A DNA stretch of 64,000 nucleotides from Lachnospiraceae bacterium (lineage in GTDB: Bacteria > Bacillota > Clostridia > Lachnospirales > Lachnospiraceae), in the NCBI GenBank assembly GCA_900168235.1, contig FUZG01000004.1, positions 124,001-188,000 on the forward strand, in the 5' to 3' direction. Below are positions 24,931-32,925 of this stretch, piece after piece. Position numbers and translations under genes: made by a program. Numbering within the stretch: position 1 is the stretch's first letter; each line of letters begins with the position of its first letter. The notes under the pieces were generated by a model. It was not told the DNA's origin, did not search any database, and worked only from the letters and a program-made list of their open reading frames with translations.

Positions 24931-25443
24931 ATGGCTATTGCAAAAAATGTAAGCGGGAAAGAACTATACGAAGCGATAATCCGCTTTGAAGAAAGCGAAG
25001 AAGCACAGGAGTACTATTACAAAACCATGGACCTGCCTACAGGAAAGAAAAATACGGATGGAACGGATGAAACTGTCCGCGACAGGATATTAAAGGCGTA
25101 TGCTGTCCTTTTCTGTGAAGATGCAGATCTTGACATGGGAGAAAAAGCAAATGTGGATCATGTTGCCGACACAGCAGACAGATTATACATTAATTCTGCC
25201 AGCTACGATCCTGAGCATTGGTATCGTATGAAGTACCATTTTCCGGTGATAGACGACGATAATTATGACAGATTTGCAGCACTTATCCTGTCTGATATGA
25301 ATGCAGGTCCGCTCCATGATGCTGCTCTTAATGACGGCGAGACACTTGTGATCGGCGAGGCTGATCCTCTTCACATGACTGCCCAGCAGCGGAAAAACCA
25401 GAATCTGAAGGCTGTTTCCTTACCTTCAGGAGGTCAGCCATGA
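24931..25443 (+). CDS. cytosolic protein of unknown function, partner of the atypical response regulator
   Basis: 170-residue acidic protein without signal peptide or TM segment. I do not recognise it. It contains the acidic helix ELYEAIIRFEESEEAQEYYY, a central RDRILKAYAVLFCEDADLDM and a later AALILSDMNAGPLHDA. The start ATG 24931 has a clear GGGAGG; an upstream in-frame ATG at 24901 lacks one. Its stop overlaps the start of the downstream regulator gene by 4 nt (ATGA), so the two are made together and may interact. Confidence 0.6.
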   Translation: MAIAKNVSGKELYEAIIRFEESEEAQEYYYKTMDLPTGKKNTDGTDETVRDRILKAYAVLFCEDADLDMGEKANVDHVADTADRLYINSASYDPEHWYRMKYHFPVIDDDNYDRFAALILSDMNAGPLHDAALNDGETLVIGEADPLHMTAQQRKNQNLKAVSLPSGGQP

Positions 25444-26237
25444 ACATACTCGCTGTCGATACAGACAGCTCAACATTAAAAAAACTTGAAAAAAGTCTTC
25501 ATAAAACCGTGCCGGATGCAGAACGATTCTTTTTCGACAGTTCACTCTCCGCTCTGGCCAAAGCCCGTGAATCTGAAGTAGACATCGCGATTCTCGAAAC
25601 AGATATGCCTGAGCTTAACGGTATCGATCTCGGGATTTATTTAAAAGAACTCAATCCCAACATCAATCTTATTTATATCTCAAATTCCACAGATCACGCA
25701 TATGACGCACTCAGGATCCATTCAAGCGGTTATCTGAAGAAGCCCTTTACAGATAAGGATCTGAAAAAAGAACTGGATTCACTCAGATACCCTGAGATCC
25801 AGAAAAAATATAAGCGTGTTTTTGCCCAGACTTTCGGCAACTTTGAGTTATTCGTAGACGGTTCTCCTGTGGAATTTAAATATAAACGTACAAAAGAGAT
25901 CGTCGCTCTCCTAATCAGCAATAAAGGCGCTCAGACCACTAATGGTGAGATCATTGCCTCTCTATGGGAAGATGATGGAGATCCCGACAAAAAATTGTCC
26001 TATCTCTGTAACTTAAGACAGGATCTGCAAAACACATTTTCAAAGTTAAAACTAAACGGAATCATCCTGAAACAGCGCGGAAGTATGGCGATTTCAAAGG
26101 ACAGCATCGAATGTGACCTGTACGACTGGCTCGAAAAAAAAGATGCCTCAAAATACAGATATACAGGTGAGTTCATGAACCAGTACAGCTGGGCAGAATA
26201 CTATCACGAAGGTCTCGATGACTACGGCTATATGTAA
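25440..26237 (+). CDS. response regulator with SARP-like winged-helix output; atypical receiver
   Basis: 265-residue protein. Receiver-like domain 1-~118: the acidic pocket is incomplete (Asp7, then Thr8), the normal phospho-acceptor Asp is Glu53 in ILETDMPEL, and the lysine of YLKKPF is kept (about 104). Residues ~130-225 form an OmpR/SARP-type winged helix (TFGNFELFVDG...FKYKRTKEIVALLI...LWEDD). A Glu at the acceptor site suggests a constitutively active-like state or control by protein contact rather than phosphorylation. ATGA overlap couples it to the upstream gene. No histidine kinase is nearby. DNA targets are unknown. Confidence 0.82.
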   Translation: MNILAVDTDSSTLKKLEKSLHKTVPDAERFFFDSSLSALAKARESEVDIAILETDMPELNGIDLGIYLKELNPNINLIYISNSTDHAYDALRIHSSGYLKKPFTDKDLKKELDSLRYPEIQKKYKRVFAQTFGNFELFVDGSPVEFKYKRTKEIVALLISNKGAQTTNGEIIASLWEDDGDPDKKLSYLCNLRQDLQNTFSKLKLNGIILKQRGSMAISKDSIECDLYDWLEKKDASKYRYTGEFMNQYSWAEYYHEGLDDYGYM

Positions 26238-26255
26238 CAGATCTCATGAGATATT

Positions 26256-26295
26256 AAAAAACAAGGGAACAACCTGTCATGGCTGTTCCCTTGTT
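26256..26295 (-). terminator. terminator of the esterase gene (convergent region)
   Basis: Perfect 12-bp arms (26260-26271, 26284-26295). On the minus strand the second arm runs into six T's. It lies just past the esterase stop and 19 nt or more past the regulator's stop. Confidence 0.85.
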
Positions 26296-26301
26296 CTATG
26301 T

Positions 26302-26931
26302 TCAATTATTTGTGCCAATAATCCACGAAAAACCCTTTGCTGTCCTTATATCCGCATCTCTGAAATGATTACCCTCGTTCCATTCAAGAATACTGTTGAC
26401 TTTCTGCTCCCTGAGCAGCATTTCAGTCGATCGTATTTTATCTCCGACAGATGCCAGAACAGGATTTTTTGCATTTTCTTCTCTGTCACCCAGGCTTAGA
26501 TACACGTTTCCGCACTTGATCTCATTTTCTTTCAAATAATCATAAAAGTTCGGAAACCATACTGAAGGTGATACCGCGGCTGCTCCGGTAAACAGGTCTG
26601 TCTGATGAACTGCCCAAAGCGAAAACAGTCCCGCCAGCGAATACCCGCCGATAAAATATGTTTTGCTCTTATCCTGACAGTACTTTACTATCTCATCCAG
26701 CGTTCCCTGCGCGCCGTCACCAAAATCATCTTTTCCAAAGACGGCAGGAGCTTTCCATGGAGAGAGATCCTTATTCCAGTCATTTACCTTGAAAGCCGCC
26801 AGCATAAAATCTCTATCTGTTCTCGCCTTTATTTCTTCGATCTCACCTTCGATCTTTTCAAGATAATGCTCTTCAACCGGTTGTATCAGGACAATATCCG
26901 CTGATTTATTTCCGTATTCATATATCTCCAT
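26302..26931 (-). CDS. alpha/beta-hydrolase, putative esterase
   Basis: 209-residue cytosolic alpha/beta-hydrolase-fold protein. The nucleophile elbow GGYSLAGLFSLW places Ser at 98-99, VYLSLGDREE offers the acid and EGNHFRD the His, as in esterase D / enterochelin-esterase-like proteins. GAAAVSPSVWFPNF after the elbow is typical of that group. Start ATG 26931 (a GTG precedes it), with a weak TAGGA upstream. It is minus strand, ends in a terminator, and follows the M15 peptidase gene at some distance upstream. The substrate is unknown. Confidence 0.82.
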   Translation of the reverse strand: MEIYEYGNKSADIVLIQPVEEHYLEKIEGEIEEIKARTDRDFMLAAFKVNDWNKDLSPWKAPAVFGKDDFGDGAQGTLDEIVKYCQDKSKTYFIGGYSLAGLFSLWAVHQTDLFTGAAAVSPSVWFPNFYDYLKENEIKCGNVYLSLGDREENAKNPVLASVGDKIRSTEMLLREQKVNSILEWNEGNHFRDADIRTAKGFSWIIGTNN

Positions 26932-26983
26932 CACACTGGTCCTATCTCAGCAACTGCTGGGTTTTTATCAAACCTGCTAACTT

Positions 26984-27742
26984 TTATCTCTCGAAATGCT
27001 GGAAATCCTTTACTGTTTTCCAGCTTCCACCCCATGCAAAACCATTGGCTGTAAATACCTGATAAGCTGTGTCAGTGCTTGTGATCGCATGTGCTTTTCC
27101 GCTCCTGTCAGTGAGATAACCTTCTGCATAGAGCTCAGGATGGAACATTGAGAGCGTTCCGTTCGGCATTACTTTTGCATATGGATTCTCATGAGGGTTG
27201 ATATCTATCGCGAGACCAAGTGCATGCTTGGAAATCTTGGATGACCCCTGAACTACTCTGTAATTAAAGCAGGATGTGTTGTCTACCAGCATGCAGACAT
27301 CGTCTGTTACAGAACTGTTTACGTTCCAGAAATCATCAACGAGATGCATCTGCCTTATACCGTATTTCTGGGTAAAAAGAGAAGTGAAAACTGCTAAAGT
27401 GCTGGCGGAGATCGACTTATTTACGATCATCTCACCGACCTGTACATTACCGTCAAAATTATAGTGAAGCATCTTCAGATATCTAAGATCTGAAAGAGCG
27501 ATATTTGAATTATCTACATAGGATTTGCCATAGATTCTGTTATAAACGCTGTCCCCTGCGTTTATCGGTGATGATGTGAAATACTGCCGCAGATTTGCCA
27601 TGTCTATTTCTGATGCATTTAAGACAGTTCCTGCGGGATAACCGCTGATGTCAGTTACCATAGCATATGCGTCCGCCTTGATCAAAATAACACTGCATGC
27701 ACAAAAAATTGCAAACAGCATCCCTTTTACTAAATTTTTCAT
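26984..27742 (-). CDS. M15-family D,D-carboxypeptidase-like protein (VanY/Peptidase_M15_4), secreted
   Basis: 252-residue exported protein. The signal segment is at 5-27, ending ADAYA. The C-terminal half carries the zinc-peptidase motif SKHALGLAIDIN with His173 and Asp180, and the last motif WKTVKDFQHFE with His249, the ligands of M15 enzymes. The central region (about 85-150) contains the substrate-binding strands. It should trim D-Ala or cross-bridge residues of peptidoglycan. RBS AGGAGG lies 6-8 nt before the ATG. Neighbours are the esterase downstream and the PEP-synthase-like gene upstream, separated by a hairpin. Confidence 0.88.
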   Translation of the reverse strand: MKNLVKGMLFAIFCACSVILIKADAYAMVTDISGYPAGTVLNASEIDMANLRQYFTSSPINAGDSVYNRIYGKSYVDNSNIALSDLRYLKMLHYNFDGNVQVGEMIVNKSISASTLAVFTSLFTQKYGIRQMHLVDDFWNVNSSVTDDVCMLVDNTSCFNYRVVQGSSKISKHALGLAIDINPHENPYAKVMPNGTLSMFHPELYAEGYLTDRSGKAHAITSTDTAYQVFTANGFAWGGSWKTVKDFQHFER

Positions 27743-27764
27743 TTGTGCCTCCTGATCATAATTT

Positions 27765-27803
27765 TGTCAGGGTTCCGGGTTGCGAATCCTTTGAACCCTG
27801 ACA
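27765..27803. terminator. hairpin between the PEP-synthase-like and M15 genes
   Basis: Perfect 11-bp arms (27765-27775, 27793-27803) with a 17-nt loop lie about 43 nt past the PEP-synthase-like stop. The following minus-strand sequence is AAAATTATG rather than a T-run, so it is a weak terminator or an RNA-protecting stem. Confidence 0.45.
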
Positions 27804-27845
27804 TCATAAATTATAAAAGAGGCTGGCATTTACCGCAACCGTGCC

Positions 27846-30422
27846 TCAGACTCTCGCGCATAATATCCGCTCTTTTTTCATGTCGTGATATATGCAGATA
27901 TTGTCCTCCGAAACATCATATACTGCGACGATGTCTTTTATTGCCTGATTTGCTGACAACTGATCATCGAATATATTCTTAAATTCAGTAAATATACTCG
28001 TATCAAATCTAAGTGTCTTGTCATTTTCAAAAATAGCATTATAAAGAATCCCGGATTCCACGAGATCCTGGAAGAAATGACTTCCATAGGATAATTCAGG
28101 GTTGTAACCAACCTTTGAATCTGCGATCTCGCACACTGCATCAAATTCACTGATGTCAGAAAATGCCGTCGGTACACCGAGTTCAGGTGAAGAAGTTCCT
28201 ATCCTCCCCGGGACCATTAGGAGCATGTGCTTTCCTTTTCCGCGCATCTCCCAGTTTATCTTGCCCACAGCTCTTGCCACCTGATTTTTATCCTGATAAG
28301 GCATGCTGTAGTATTTTACGGGATCCACGTACACTATGAGATCCAGTTTTTCGGACATAGAAAGCCCCATGGCTGATTTTTCACATTCAAATAAAATGTT
28401 GTCATCATCAACGTGCTCAGGCATTTTCAAGTCTTCTACGTCCTGATAAACCTGTAGTGGTCTGCACTGAAGCATGTTTATGACATAATCTCCGTTTTCA
28501 GAGAAGTTTATGGTAAATTCGATGTCCACAGGATACTCATATTCCTTTTGCAGTGCACTGAGGATATCCTTCATCTCTGCCATAAGCCTTTCTTTTTTAA
28601 CGATACCCTGACAGGAAATAAACTCGATCTCTCTGTCGATGCCCCTGTCTCTAAATGTCTGCTCTGCATCAGTATCATGCTCCAGCAGAAGCCTTTTCAG
28701 GAAATACGGCATATCCGGCTTTATATCCTCGAGAGCTACTCGCTCAAGGCTCCTTGTCCCACGGTTCATGAGTTCCAGTTTTCGCTGGGAATACTGATGT
28801 TTTTCCACTGAATTTCTGGAAATAGTCGCAAGAGGCTTATCCAAGCTCACAAGCCTCGGGTACGAGCCCTCTGTCCTGTCTACCGCCGATGTTCCGAGTC
28901 CCATTACTAAACGGAGCATCCCGGCCGACTGATCAATGGACTCCATAAATTTGTACGGGCTGTATGAATAACCGACACCTGCCGCACATGGCATGTAAAA
29001 CTCTCCGTAATAAGAACCCGATACCCTCTGCACAAGAAGCGCCATCTGCTCATCACGCGCCTGCAGTCCCCTTCTGCTCCTGTAATCAAGGGCTGACTTA
29101 CTCATGGTACTTGCATAGACTGTCCGTATCGCATTTTCCAGTTCCTCTACTCTCTGCTCCATACTTCCCGTATTTGAGCAGAAAACAGATTCATACTTTC
29201 CGGCAAATGCATTTCCAAAGCCATCCTCGAGAATAGAGCTGGACCGCACGATTATCGGATCTTGTCCGTAGTACTCCAGCAGTTTCTCAAACTGCTCTTC
29301 CATATTTCTTGAAAAAGAGCCTTTTCTGAGATTTTCCGCAAATTCCTCAGCAACCGAGAAGAACTCCTCTTTTGTGCGCTGTCTGAGCCTCAGATCCCAA
29401 AAATGATTTTCGACGATAAACGAATAGAATACATCCGAACCAATATAAAATGAATCATGGGGTTCCATCGACTCATATACTTCCGGACACCTGCGCTCTA
29501 TGATCTTTCGGGCGAGCAGCATACCGCATGCTTTACCGCCTATCATGCCTGTTCCGATCATCCTGTCTTTTACAGATAGATAGTCCTCTGGCGTGAACAA
29601 TTTTTTGATCATCTCACGCAGACGTTCATCACGAGTCATCATGATATTACACATCCGGCTGCAGTTTTCCGACACATCCTGCCCTGCCTGATGAAGCGCA
29701 CGGGTAAGGTCAAAAAATCGGTCCCAGCTGTCCATATTTTCGCTGTCAGATAAAGAACCGCTCTTACCGAGAACCTGATAAAAATGACTCGCCATTACCC
29801 CGTCAAGTATCGGCTTAAATTCACCTGTCTCAGGATTATATATCTGAGGCAGGAACATGGTTTCAGAGTACCTGTTCCATACTTTATCGGGGCGCACATA
29901 TACATTTTTTTGATCAGAGTACACATCCAGAAAAAGCTGTGTAGTATCCCTGATCTTCGCGATCGCATGAAAGGAATGTTTTCCCCTGATAAGCGGAAAA
30001 AACGCTACCGTATCAAGCGTGAAGAGATACGGACATGTGACGCGGAAGAAGTTTCCCATCATCAGATCTGTTGCCCACGCAGTCTGCAGTTCTGACAGGC
30101 AGTCAAATACATAAAAGGCGTCTCTTCCCTCACGGCTTATGATCTCATGAATCTCCACAGTGAAATTTTCGAATCTGTGATTAAGCTCTACATTTATGAT
30201 CTTAAGCCCTTCCTGCGCTTCCAGAAGGGACTCATGAGCCGCGAACCTTACGTAGATAAGATTTCTCTTATCAGCGATAGCCTGCTTCACATACGGCTCC
30301 ACAAATAGTTTGAACTGGTCCAGATCATCTACCCGCCAAACCACATTGTCTCCCAGACGGATATTATCAAAAACCTTATCCATCTCAGGTATCCCGGAAC
30401 AAACTCTGTCAAATGCAGCCAT
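27846..30422 (-). CDS. PEP/pyruvate-binding domain protein (PEP synthase N-terminal-like)
   Basis: 858-residue cytosolic protein. The N-terminal ~230 residues resemble a RecA/KaiC-like module. The middle carries PPDK/PEP-synthase N-terminal signatures: MIGTGMIGGKACGMLLAR near residue 290-310 and DPIIVRSSSILEDGFGNAFAGKYESVFC near 410-435, the ATP-grasp nucleotide and phosphate loop. The phospho-His swivelling domain and PEP/pyruvate TIM barrel are absent, so it cannot be a full PEP synthase. It may phosphorylate or sense another substrate. ATG 30422 has AAGGGG 4 nt before it; the upstream start at 30458 has none. It is flanked by terminator hairpins and apparently alone. Confidence 0.78.
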   Translation of the reverse strand: MAAFDRVCSGIPEMDKVFDNIRLGDNVVWRVDDLDQFKLFVEPYVKQAIADKRNLIYVRFAAHESLLEAQEGLKIINVELNHRFENFTVEIHEIISREGRDAFYVFDCLSELQTAWATDLMMGNFFRVTCPYLFTLDTVAFFPLIRGKHSFHAIAKIRDTTQLFLDVYSDQKNVYVRPDKVWNRYSETMFLPQIYNPETGEFKPILDGVMASHFYQVLGKSGSLSDSENMDSWDRFFDLTRALHQAGQDVSENCSRMCNIMMTRDERLREMIKKLFTPEDYLSVKDRMIGTGMIGGKACGMLLARKIIERRCPEVYESMEPHDSFYIGSDVFYSFIVENHFWDLRLRQRTKEEFFSVAEEFAENLRKGSFSRNMEEQFEKLLEYYGQDPIIVRSSSILEDGFGNAFAGKYESVFCSNTGSMEQRVEELENAIRTVYASTMSKSALDYRSRRGLQARDEQMALLVQRVSGSYYGEFYMPCAAGVGYSYSPYKFMESIDQSAGMLRLVMGLGTSAVDRTEGSYPRLVSLDKPLATISRNSVEKHQYSQRKLELMNRGTRSLERVALEDIKPDMPYFLKRLLLEHDTDAEQTFRDRGIDREIEFISCQGIVKKERLMAEMKDILSALQKEYEYPVDIEFTINFSENGDYVINMLQCRPLQVYQDVEDLKMPEHVDDDNILFECEKSAMGLSMSEKLDLIVYVDPVKYYSMPYQDKNQVARAVGKINWEMRGKGKHMLLMVPGRIGTSSPELGVPTAFSDISEFDAVCEIADSKVGYNPELSYGSHFFQDLVESGILYNAIFENDKTLRFDTSIFTEFKNIFDDQLSANQAIKDIVAVYDVSEDNICIYHDMKKERILCARV

Positions 30423-30469
30423 AGTACCCCTTCCCAACGCGCAGCTCTGCGCATACATGCTGTAAAAAC

Positions 30470-30516
30470 AAAAAAGGGCAAAGATATCTTGTCATTAAAC
30501 AAGCACCTTTGCCCTT
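30470..30516 (-). terminator. terminator of the cytidylate-kinase-like gene
   Basis: Minus-strand arms AAGGGCAAAG and CTTTGCCCTT (30507-30516, 30474-30483) with an internal sub-stem are followed by six T's. It lies 20 nt past the stop codon. Confidence 0.88.
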
Positions 30517-30535
30517 AGTCTATTTTATGCTATTT

Positions 30536-31192
30536 TCAGTCTTTTCCTTCAAAAGACTTTTTTCCGCCAGCCTTTTCAAAATCCTCGATGAACTGGATTA
30601 TGAGATTAACAGTTCCATCGATACCGAGAACTGATGAATCAACGGAAAGATCATAAGTACCGGTGTGTCCCCATTTTCTTGAGGAATAGTAATCGTAGTA
30701 ACTGCGTCTCTGCTTATCCTTTTTAATGATCATATTCTTGGCTTTTTCAGGAGTTTCGATATCATCAAAACGCTTCATCACACGCCTGATCCTTGACTCC
30801 ATCTTGCCGTAAATAAAGATATTGAGAACATTCGGCATATCCTGCAAAGCGTAGTCAGCGCATCTTCCTACGATGACACACGGACCATCTTTTGCGATAT
30901 TCTTGATGGCATCAAACTGCGCCAGAAAAACCTTGTGGCTCACCGGCATATCCATATATGCAGAATTATTGTAACCAAAGGAATATGTATCCATTACGAG
31001 ATTATAGAGAAATGAACTTGTGGGTCTCTCATCGTGGTTCTCAAAAACTTCTTCACAAAGACCGCTGTCCTTTGCTGCTCTCGCAAGCAATTCCTTGTCA
31101 TAACACTTTATCCCAAAGTACTCTGCAAGTTTCTCGCCTATTTCACGTCCACCGGATCCGAACTCTCGTCCGATCGTAATAACAGTATTCAT
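30536..31192 (-). CDS. cytidylate-kinase-like family protein
   Basis: 218-residue P-loop protein with ITIGREFGSGGREIG at its N-terminus, the nucleotide loop of the cytidylate-kinase-like family (PF13189), then YDKELLARAAK and later VIVGRCADYAL. True CMP kinases have a longer, different CMP-binding insert, so the substrate may not be CMP. Many Clostridia carry several such paralogues. RBS GGAGG precedes the ATG at 31192, and a terminator follows. It is monocistronic between two hairpins. Confidence 0.85.
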   Translation of the reverse strand: MNTVITIGREFGSGGREIGEKLAEYFGIKCYDKELLARAAKDSGLCEEVFENHDERPTSSFLYNLVMDTYSFGYNNSAYMDMPVSHKVFLAQFDAIKNIAKDGPCVIVGRCADYALQDMPNVLNIFIYGKMESRIRRVMKRFDDIETPEKAKNMIIKKDKQRRSYYDYYSSRKWGHTGTYDLSVDSSVLGIDGTVNLIIQFIEDFEKAGGKKSFEGKD

Positions 31193-31297
31193 AAGCCTCC
31201 ACCATGCCTTTCCCGGATTTCAAAAAGCGAAAACCATTTGATTTGTACATATTATACCATAAAACATATTCTTTTTGGTAGCTATTTGGTATTTTTA

Positions 31298-31339
31298 ACA
31301 AGTTGCGCTAAGCTCGATAAGACCTCGCTAAATGCTCCG
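31298..31339. repeat. short dispersed repeat, copy C
   Basis: ACAAGTTGCGCTAAGCTCGA and the following ACCTCGCTAA...TGCTCCG match the copies at 5805-5846 and 5855-5889. It lies between a cytidylate-kinase-like gene and the terminator of the RluA gene, as intergenic as the other copies. Confidence 0.6.
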
Positions 31340-31345
31340 CACAGC

Positions 31346-31379
31346 AAAGGCATCGGAACCAACCGGCTCCGATGCCTTT
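31346..31379 (-). terminator. hairpin after the RluA-family gene
   Basis: Perfect 12-bp arms (31346-31357, 31368-31379) lie within 41 nt of the pseudouridine synthase stop. Only three T's follow on the minus strand, so termination may be partial. Confidence 0.65.
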
Positions 31380-31386
31380 ATAATAA

Positions 31387-32316
31387 TCATTTATTTCTAA
31401 GTCCGTTCAGGATTTTTTCAAAATATTCCGGAATCGGTGCATTTACTTCTATATACTCGCCTGTTGTAGGCTGCTTAAAGCCCAGTGTCATGGCGTGAAG
31501 AGCCTGACCTTCTGTGTGCCACGGCGACTTTCCGCTGCTGTAGACCTCATCACCCACTATAGGATGACCGATCTTAGCCATGTGAACACGGATCTGGTGG
31601 GTTCTTCCCGTCTCAAGCACACATTCCACATAAGTATGATTCTGGAACTGCTCGAGAACATGATAATGAGTCACTGCATTTTTGCCGCCCTGCTGTACGA
31701 CAGCCATCTTCTTTCGGTCCTTGGGATTTCTGCCGATAGGGGCATCTACAACACCATCTTCTGCAATCCTGCCGTTTACAATGGCACGATAACGGCGATT
31801 GATGGTGTGGTCTTTAAGCTGTTCTGCGAGAGATCTATGTGCATTATCATTTTTGCAGATAATGAGCGAACCCGTCGTATCACGGTCTATCCTGTGAACG
31901 ATTCCCGGGCGCAGAACACCATTAATACCGGAGAGATCACTGCAATGGTACATTATGGCGTTTACAAGTGTACCACTGTAATGTCCCGGCGCCGGATGTA
32001 CCACCATTCCCTTTGGTTTATTCACCACCAGTACATCCTGATCTTCGTACAGGATCTCTATCGGGATGTTTTCCGGCTCTATCTTAGGAACTTCCGCCGG
32101 AGGAAGTATGAAGCACACTTCATCATCTTCGTGAACGGCAGTCTTGCTTTTCTGCACAACCTCAGAATTGATGGTGACACCGCCATCCGCGATTATTTTT
32201 GCTATATAGCTTCTGGAAACACGATCATAGGCATTTGCGATACACTTATCTACACGAACGCCATCCTGCTCAGGTGCAACTGTAAATAGAAATCGTTCTC
32301 CCTGAATATCAGCCAT
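31387..32316 (-). CDS. RluA-family pseudouridine synthase (RluD/YlyB-like)
   Basis: 309-residue RNA modification enzyme that converts uridine to pseudouridine in rRNA. The S4 RNA-binding domain spans ~18-65, followed by the linker LPP and the catalytic domain with VNKPKGMVVHP (about 98-108) and the active-site HRIDRDTTG with Asp144. The C-terminal TGRTHQIRVHM and GD-x-Y motifs are present. It follows lspA by 20 bp, the standard Firmicutes lspA-ylyB order, in the aroB-lspA-rluA operon. The exact target uridines (23S positions of RluD in E. coli) are inferred from homology only. Confidence 0.93.
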   Translation of the reverse strand: MADIQGERFLFTVAPEQDGVRVDKCIANAYDRVSRSYIAKIIADGGVTINSEVVQKSKTAVHEDDEVCFILPPAEVPKIEPENIPIEILYEDQDVLVVNKPKGMVVHPAPGHYSGTLVNAIMYHCSDLSGINGVLRPGIVHRIDRDTTGSLIICKNDNAHRSLAEQLKDHTINRRYRAIVNGRIAEDGVVDAPIGRNPKDRKKMAVVQQGGKNAVTHYHVLEQFQNHTYVECVLETGRTHQIRVHMAKIGHPIVGDEVYSSGKSPWHTEGQALHAMTLGFKQPTTGEYIEVNAPIPEYFEKILNGLRNK

Positions 32317-32336
32317 GAATAATTCTTCCTCTTATC

Positions 32337-32912
32337 TTATTTCTTACTCTTAGGATCCTTATCATCCTGATTCTCATCTGTAAGGAATGAAGAATGTATC
32401 TTTCCCTTACGGGCTTTCTTCAGATTCAGATCTTCATCCTTGTAAACAAACAGAAACAGGATCACCAGTGCTGCAGCTGAAACAGTTACATATATATCAG
32501 CCACATTGAATATCGGAAAATTGATGCAGATCACGTAGATAAAATCCACAACATATTCCAGATTTACGCGGTCGATCATATTTCCTGCCGCACCTGCTGT
32601 CATGAGACACAGGAAAAACCGAAGAATATGATACTTTTTTGATGCCGGTATCAGGAACAGGCTTACCATCATTACTGCGATAAATACTGTACCGATAGTG
32701 ACAAAGAATATTTTCTGGTTCTGGAGCATACCGAAAGCTGCTCCTCTGTTCTCGAGATATTCCAGCACGAGATAGCCCGGTATGATCTGAACAGGCGCTT
32801 TACCCATAAGATTCGATACAGCCAACTGCTTTGTGAACTGATCAAACCATACGAGCGCCCCCATCAGGATGACATCCAGTATAAAAAAGAGTATATTATG
32901 TGGTTTTTTCAT
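32337..32912 (-). CDS. lspA: lipoprotein signal peptidase (signal peptidase II)
   Basis: 191-residue membrane aspartyl protease that cleaves signal peptides of lipoproteins. It has four TM segments (about 8-28, 60-82, 95-112, 133-155), the conserved FDQFTK near the first helix, and the catalytic Asp residues in NMIDRV and NVADIYV. The N-terminus is normal for LspA if ATG 32912 is used; GAGGGG lies upstream, and longer open frame to 32972 overlaps aroB. A basic, hydrophilic tail of ~35 residues (KKARKGKIHSSF...) is longer than usual. It lies 14 bp after aroB. It would process the many lipoproteins encoded in this window. Confidence 0.93.
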   Translation of the reverse strand: MKKPHNILFFILDVILMGALVWFDQFTKQLAVSNLMGKAPVQIIPGYLVLEYLENRGAAFGMLQNQKIFFVTIGTVFIAVMMVSLFLIPASKKYHILRFFLCLMTAGAAGNMIDRVNLEYVVDFIYVICINFPIFNVADIYVTVSAAALVILFLFVYKDEDLNLKKARKGKIHSSFLTDENQDDKDPKSKK

Positions 32913-32925
32913 TTCTTTAATCCCC

